Below are positions 35,075 to 39,463 of a stretch of 39,463 nt of DNA, piece after piece. A program made the translations under genes and the position numbers. The stretch is taken from positions 1 to 39,463 of the forward strand of contig JACKHN010000048.1 in NCBI GenBank assembly GCA_020638975.1. Direction: 5' to 3'. The notes beneath the pieces are model-generated. The model saw only the letters and a program-made list of their open reading frames with translations, was not told the DNA's origin and made no database searches. This DNA is from Planctomycetaceae bacterium. Lineage in GTDB: Bacteria > Planctomycetota > Planctomycetia > Pirellulales > Pirellulaceae. The first letter of the stretch is position 1; the number at the start of each line of letters is the position of its first letter.

Positions 35075-35935
35075 TTACTTGTGCGCGAAGGCTCGCTTGA
35101 AAAGATCGTCGTCAAATTGCTCCGGGACGGTGCCTTCGGCGGCGTACAGATAGAGGGCACCAATGATGATGGAGTTCATGGCCGACGAGATCAGGGATAC
35201 GGTAAGTAGAGCGACGACTCCCAAAACGATGGCGGCGATGCCTAATGCGGTCATGCCCGCGCCGAGTGCGACGACTCCGCCCACGATCGGCAGGATACCT
35301 GCGAGACTTGCCAAAAACACGACAATTCCGATTCCGAAGTTCGCGACCAAGGCTTCTCCCCAGGTTGTCTTAAGGACTTGAAATGACCGCTTGGCAGCAT
35401 CGATCGGGCCGACACTTTCAACAACAATGACGGGGACCACAAAATAAGTGACGGCCGCCCATCCCATGCCCAGCACCGAAGCTATGATCGCGCCGACCTT
35501 TTCGGATCGTGATTCGATAACTTTGAGAATCAATCCGACGGTCGCTGCGACTAACGCCCAGCCGATAATTTGCGGCAGCCGAGAGCAGGCCGCCGAGAAG
35601 CCGTCCATCAAGGTCGGGTTCCCACCTTTGAAGCGAATGATGGCACAAGCAATCAACGCCGAATTGAAGAACACAATCACGAAGTAGTTCACAAAGTAAT
35701 AAGCGAACAGCACGACATAGCCCACGATTTGCTGCATCTGACTGATGCCCTCTTCGTTGCCATCCGCCACATCGCCGACATAGCCAGACATCCACAGAGG
35801 CACGGCGAAACTCGCCATCACAAACATACACGCAATTCCGCTAATCAAGGGGAACAGCAGCAGTTCCTTGTCGAGCTTCAAGACACGCCAACTTTGTTGA
35901 GCCAATTGCCAACCGTTTCCTGCTCGTTCAAACAT
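35075..35935 (-). CDS. Multi-pass membrane protein (DUF6159-like)
   Basis: 286 residues from the ATG at 35935, preceded by AGGGA about eight bases upstream; an ATG twelve codons earlier has no such site. The protein has five to six membrane helices: CMFVMASFAVPLW, GYVVLFAYYFVNYFVIVFF, IIGWALVAATVGLIL, AAVTYFVVPVIVVE, and a Gly/Ala/Val-rich pair at about 205-260. The motif YFVVPVIVVESVGPIDAAKRS and the start WQLAQQSWRVLKLDKELLLFPL are typical of a family annotated only as membrane protein of unknown function. There is no signal peptide. It is a single gene between the nested palindrome and the IS relic. No function is known to me. Confidence 0.85.
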   Translation of the reverse strand: MFERAGNGWQLAQQSWRVLKLDKELLLFPLISGIACMFVMASFAVPLWMSGYVGDVADGNEEGISQMQQIVGYVVLFAYYFVNYFVIVFFNSALIACAIIRFKGGNPTLMDGFSAACSRLPQIIGWALVAATVGLILKVIESRSEKVGAIIASVLGMGWAAVTYFVVPVIVVESVGPIDAAKRSFQVLKTTWGEALVANFGIGIVVFLASLAGILPIVGGVVALGAGMTALGIAAIVLGVVALLTVSLISSAMNSIIIGALYLYAAEGTVPEQFDDDLFKRAFAHK

Positions 35936-36091
35936 TGGAAGTTCCCTTTGACGGAGAAGAGGCATCGACAAGCGACAGAGCGATGTGCATCAAGGATTAT
36001 AGAGTCAGCGTTCAGGCGACTGCAATGCAGGAGGCACGATTGACAGGGACCAGGAAGTTTTCAATCTGGCTGAAGTGTGCGGTCACATCCT

Positions 36092-36105
36092 ACCCGAAGC
36101 GTAAG
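36092..36105. repeat. Half of a REP-like palindrome joined to an IS tip
   Basis: ACCCGAAGCGTAAG equals the left arm of the palindrome at 16221, and is directly followed at 36106 by TTGTGAAGTTGCG, a variant of the miniature element tip. The junction is at the same base of the palindrome as in copy A. Confidence 0.8.
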
Positions 36106-36657
36106 TTGTGAAGTTGCGCTGGTTTCAGTATTCATTATGCGGCGGCCCGGAACTCTGGGGGTAAGGCGTTGGTTAGTAAGCGTTGCACTTTTTTGATGCC
36201 GCCGGAAGTTTTTAGACGCTGAGAAGGTTGTTTTTTGCACATCGCCGCTACACCCCTGCAGAAACGCTTCGCACAGTCCATGCAGACGTTGACGCTGCCA
36301 CCAATGTCTACGTTCTTCGCTGAGACGCCGATCCTGGAGCCGCGTTGCTCGCAACTGTTCCAAGAACAATGCCGTCGCGATGGCACAGTTCATCCAAGCT
36401 TCTACCGCTTCGAACCGCTCGAATTGATACTGGCCAACGCCAAGCGTTGATTTCAGTTCTTCGAAGTATAACCCGGGTTGCCACCTGACCGAGTGCGCCT
36501 CGATCACCCCTCTCACGCTCAGGTCGGTCGCATTGATCATCAAGATCTTGACGTCGTCGGGGGTCGCTTTCTCCAAGTTTGGTTTCAATATCGAAAAAGC
36601 AAGTTGCACACGGCCAACGCTATGTACCGCAAGTGCTTCCTGATGGGCGTAGTACAC
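36106..36657 (-). pseudogene. C-terminal relic of an IS4-superfamily transposase and its IS end
   Basis: About 150 residues match the end of a DDE transposase: VGRVQLAFS, ATPDDVKILMINATDLSVRGVIEAHSVRWQ, ELKSTLGVGQYQFERFEAVEAW and LSEERRHWWQRQRLHGLCEAF. The IS4-type Y-x2-R-x3-E-x6-K signature is damaged: Tyr is His and the catalytic Glu is Gly62 (counting from the GTG at 36657), so the fragment is inactive even apart from losing both Asp residues with the N-terminal half. An in-frame stop lies just upstream. The frame runs on across the IS boundary at 36106 and stops at 36061. It is a different transposase from the intact one at 8862. The IS end TTGTGAAGTTGCG nearly equals the miniature element ends. 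No opposite end was found. Confidence 0.8.
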
Positions 36658-36958
36658 GCGTAATGAGGATGGTCACATCGCGTTGCTCCGGATGGCGAGC
36701 AGCAAGGGAAAGTTCTAATTCCTGATCGACGCGACGTCATTCTCCCAAGCCGGCAAGAAAACCCAAAACACGTTCAACGCGGATAATCGGACGCGCAGGC
36801 CGCAGAAGGGACATCGCTACAACAACACACACACTCGACTTCGGTCACATCGACCTGTGCGTCTTTCCGTGTCCAGTCTGCCTGACTGTCCGATGTTATC
36901 CATTTGGTGCTACGATGGTGAGTGAGTCACGAATGTCAACGGAATCGCCGACGCAACT
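36658..36958. other. Intergenic stretch upstream of the LRR gene
   Basis: About 300 bases without a supported gene. It should contain the missing part of the IS relic, but no transposase motif or second IS end is readable. The LRR gene promoter must lie near its right end. Confidence 0.45.
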
Positions 36959-38272
36959 ATGTACCCCGTCATTGCAATTCTCACGAGTCTCGTCGCCATT
37001 GCCGCTTCGATCGTGTTGTTCATCGCCCTCCAACGGCTGCGTCAGATGGAAGTCGCCATCAAGCGGTTGGCAGCGTTACACGACGATCACACGTCGGCGT
37101 CTTCGAACGATCAACCGGGCGGACTGCGGAGATGGTTGACGTTTCGAATGAGTTCGCTGTTGATCGCAATGACGGTGTTTGCGTGTCTGCTGGGAGTAAT
37201 CGCACGCGAAATTAACCTTTCGCATCGTCAAGCACTCGCCATTCAGCATCTGCAATCAGTCGGGGTCACCAACGTTCGACGCACGTATGAGAAGCCGAGC
37301 GGCCCTTTCATTTGCAACTTTCCAACGCCGCTAATCGACGACGGATTTCTTCCGCCTGACTGGGTGCGGCACGTCATGGGCGCGGAGTTCGGAATGTCTG
37401 TTGAAGAGGTCGTGTTCGCCAGCCCGCACGATGCGGGGCGGTTAGACGTAGGGCCACTAGATTGCAAGGACGCCGACTTGGTTTGCCTTCAAGATCTGAG
37501 GAATCTGCAAAAGCTGAACCTCGACCACACCGACATCACGGACGACGGGTTGCGGCACGTCGGTCAGATCGGTTCGCTGGTGCATCTTTCGTTGAGACAC
37601 ACGCGGATCGACGGGACGGGGTTGCGGCACCTTCGAGGTCTGTCGCGCTTGCAATACCTCGAACTGGACGGGACGAACATGGAGGACGAATACCTCGCCT
37701 GCCTCAACGATCTGCCGGAGTTAAGAGGTTTAATCTTGCCCACGCAAACCACCGACGAGACGCTCGCTCAAATCGCCGACTGCACGAATCTCCGCGTACT
37801 CGACCTCGAGGGCACGCAAGTCACCGACGCGGGGCTGCGGCACCTGTCGAACATGCCACACTTGATGTCGTTGTATCTCAGCGACGAGGCCAGCAGCCTT
37901 GCAGCCGTGAAGCAACTCGCGGATGTAGCGTCGCTGCGAGTGCTGCGGTTAAATGCGTACGAAATCGATATCGAAACACTTGACGCCCTCGCACAGATGA
38001 CGCAGCTCCGCGAACTCGATCTTAATGGCTACGAAGTGGAGACCTATGATGATGAGATTCTCGCAACACTCTCGACGATGCGGCACCTCACAATCTTGCG
38101 GCTAGCGGGTGGCATCACCGACAATTCAGCGGGGGGTGGGTTTGGTATGGCGTTATCGCATGACCTCACCCCAATCGCACCTCTACTTGACCTACCGTCC
38201 ACGGAACTAAAGACGAGTACGCCCCGCAAATCAACGACCGCTACCTTCTCATCCACCGGCGGATTGTTTTAG
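36959..38272 (+). CDS. Membrane-anchored leucine-rich repeat protein
   Basis: 437 residues; no strong ribosome-binding site stands before the ATG at 36959, so the start rests on the hydrophobic segment that follows. Two membrane segments lie at 3-26 and 64-84, with a short charged loop between. From about 165 to 375 there are leucine-rich repeats of about 24 residues in the planctomycete style (LQKLNLDHTDITDDGLRHVG, LRVLDLEGTQVTDAGLRHLS). Such proteins probably bind other proteins; location would be outside the inner membrane. After about residue 385 the sequence turns into a Ser/Thr/Pro tail unlike LRR. In another frame the last 60 bases read DEYAPQINDRYLLIHRRIV with good codon use, so the C-terminus may be frameshifted. 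A strong palindrome begins 24 bases after the stop. Confidence 0.83.
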   Translation: MYPVIAILTSLVAIAASIVLFIALQRLRQMEVAIKRLAALHDDHTSASSNDQPGGLRRWLTFRMSSLLIAMTVFACLLGVIAREINLSHRQALAIQHLQSVGVTNVRRTYEKPSGPFICNFPTPLIDDGFLPPDWVRHVMGAEFGMSVEEVVFASPHDAGRLDVGPLDCKDADLVCLQDLRNLQKLNLDHTDITDDGLRHVGQIGSLVHLSLRHTRIDGTGLRHLRGLSRLQYLELDGTNMEDEYLACLNDLPELRGLILPTQTTDETLAQIADCTNLRVLDLEGTQVTDAGLRHLSNMPHLMSLYLSDEASSLAAVKQLADVASLRVLRLNAYEIDIETLDALAQMTQLRELDLNGYEVETYDDEILATLSTMRHLTILRLAGGITDNSAGGGFGMALSHDLTPIAPLLDLPSTELKTSTPRKSTTATFSSTGGLF

Positions 38273-38295
38273 ATCATGAACTCGCTGGCGGCGAA

Positions 38296-38369
38296 GGGGT
38301 CGGGAGTCTTTTTCGGCCAACCCGATATGATTATGACTTGTCGCTTGGCCGAAAAAGACTCCCGACCCC
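38296..38369. repeat. Palindromic intergenic repeat (25-bp perfect arms)
   Basis: The arms at 38296-38320 (starting GGGGTCGGGAGTCTTTTTCG) and 38345-38369 are perfect inverted repeats around a 24-base loop. It lies between the LRR gene and the next gene, 59 bases before the latter's start. The internal T-run could serve termination on either strand, but the form is that of a dispersed element. Confidence 0.88.
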
Positions 38370-38427
38370 GTAAGGTACGCTGTCCAATTGGTTTTCTTAC
38401 CCACGACGCATTCATCGAGAACTCGCC

Positions 38428-39463
38428 ATGCCGCTTCGATTCGCCACCCTGCTGTTGATCGTTGTCAGCACTTCCGTTCAAGCCGCGGAACTCCGATTCG
38501 CTGGAGTGCTGGGAAATTCCGGCGAGTCCGGGAAATCGCTCGTGACATTTTCGGGAGAGCCGGCAGCCGGGATCGGGCCGGTGCTCGATCGCGAGATGAC
38601 GATCTGGGAGCGCGGTGGATCGGGGCAACTCAACCGCTACTCGCTCGATGGACGACTGCTCGCTTCGTTTGAACTGCCAGGACAAAGTGATCGCAACGAC
38701 CAGTTGACGCTCGCTGGTGATCGGTTGGTCATGCGTCTCGCAAAGTCGGTGTATTCGTTGCCGCTTGATGCCGAACCCGGCACGTTACCGGCGCGATTGA
38801 TCGGCGACGTCGAAGTCATCTCAGCCGGAGCGGCAGGTCGCCGCGTGGTGATTTACCGGCGTAGTGACGAGCAGTTGTCGTGGCTTGATGCCGTCAGCGG
38901 CGAACTGGCGCCCATTGTCTCTCTTGGCTTCGGACCACTGGCGATTCATGTGGATGACGAGGGAACCGTGTATGCCTTCGGTGGGAACGAAGTTCATGCC
39001 TGGCAGAACGGGCATCTGGTCGACGGATTTCCCAAGGAGTTTCGTGGCGAGCGACCACAGAAGATCGGGCGTTTCTGGTATAGCCACAGTTGGCACGGAA
39101 CGATCAATCGGATGAACGATCGCTTTGAGCCTGCCCCCGGCGTGGTGCTTGGTGGAGCGTCGGGTTCGTTTATCGGTTACTTACCACAGAGCGTGGATAT
39201 CACGAACGGGCGCGGTCTGGTTCACATTCGCGACAACATGTTCGCGGTATCGGGCATGAATGGAGTGGTCCAATTGCTCGTCTGGAACGCCGACGAACTG
39301 CGGTTCGAGGTGGCTCGGAGATTGGGGGCGTTGCAGGGACTGTCTGGTGTGGCGGTCGATGCCGTCGGCAACATCTGGACACCGCGAGGAAGTCTGCGGT
39401 GGGATGATTCGTGTGAAGTACCGTTCACTCTCGGTGACCGCGAACCCGATATCCACGCCCAGC
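38428..39463 (+). CDS. Secreted protein of unknown function, possibly beta-propeller (3' partial)
   Basis: The frame from ATG 38428 is open for 345 codons to the end of the window, so the gene is cut off on the right. It starts with a clear signal peptide (PLRFATLLLIVVSTSVQA). The mature part has short beta-strand-like blocks of about 40-50 residues with Gly/Asp turns: LTLAGDRLVMRLAKSVYSLP, VVIYRRSDEQLSWLDAVSGE, LAIHVDDEGTVYAFGGNEVH, GLSGVAVDAVGNIWTPRG. This resembles beta-propeller blades of NHL or PQQ type, though no family can be named. There is a weak GAG before the start. It is a single gene after the palindrome; what follows is not in view. Confidence 0.8.
   Translation, partial: MPLRFATLLLIVVSTSVQAAELRFAGVLGNSGESGKSLVTFSGEPAAGIGPVLDREMTIWERGGSGQLNRYSLDGRLLASFELPGQSDRNDQLTLAGDRLVMRLAKSVYSLPLDAEPGTLPARLIGDVEVISAGAAGRRVVIYRRSDEQLSWLDAVSGELAPIVSLGFGPLAIHVDDEGTVYAFGGNEVHAWQNGHLVDGFPKEFRGERPQKIGRFWYSHSWHGTINRMNDRFEPAPGVVLGGASGSFIGYLPQSVDITNGRGLVHIRDNMFAVSGMNGVVQLLVWNADELRFEVARRLGALQGLSGVAVDAVGNIWTPRGSLRWDDSCEVPFTLGDREPDIHAQ

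Overview
The window looks like a chromosome segment of a planctomycete, most likely a Pirellulaceae-type (Rhodopirellula-like) member. The basis is gene content: a large dehydrogenase/cytochrome c protein of the kind typical of the PVC group, five secreted formylglycine-type sulfatases in 39 kb, secreted ConA-like proteins, a planctomycete-style LRR membrane protein, and many unrelated families of palindromic intergenic repeats. No rRNA or species-level marker is present, so the assignment is an inference from families.

Layout. 1-7.8 kb (+): 3' part of a propeller/azurin-like/cytochrome c protein, two sulfatases, and a SUMF1-ankyrin fusion. 8.0-10.9 kb: a VapB/VapC-type toxin-antitoxin pair, a complete IS4-family insertion sequence (1,694 bp, 34-bp ends) and a relic of a second PIN toxin. 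10.9-16.0 kb: ConA-like protein plus sulfatase, decayed remains of a sugar-acid dehydratase (enolase superfamily) and of a GH127/DUF1680-type protein, and a second ConA-like protein on the minus strand. 16.2-18.8 kb: a repeat invaded by a small mobile element, a fourth sulfatase, a rhodanese, and tRNA-Arg(CCT), whose 3' end overlaps the rhodanese stop codon. 19.0-36.0 kb is entirely minus strand: two large MscS-family channels, CorA, an SLC12-like cation-chloride transporter, a TPR-thioredoxin-fold lipoprotein, a fifth sulfatase, a site-2 protease and a multi-pass membrane protein. 36.1-39.5 kb: a dead IS4-superfamily relic, an LRR protein, and the 5' part of a secreted protein that runs off the window.

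How the genes work together. The sulfatases, ConA-like proteins and lost sugar-acid/GH127 genes fit degradation of sulfated polysaccharides, with part of the downstream sugar pathway decayed here. The MscS pair, CorA and SLC12-like transporter form a plausible ion and osmotic homeostasis block.

The most interesting signal is non-coding. A miniature mobile element is present twice (16272-16462 and 33333-33591), each copy with TTTTGAAGTTGCG-type ends and a perfect 8-bp target duplication. Removing the first copy and one duplication restores a perfect 19-bp palindrome. A transposase relic at 36.1 kb carries nearly the same tip and is joined to the same site of the same palindrome, which suggests its source family and a target preference for REP-like palindromes. 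Both miniature copies lie just upstream of sulfatase genes, in the same orientation relative to the gene. Separately, the intact IS4 transposase has its ribosome-binding site buried in a 14-bp hairpin ending at the start codon.
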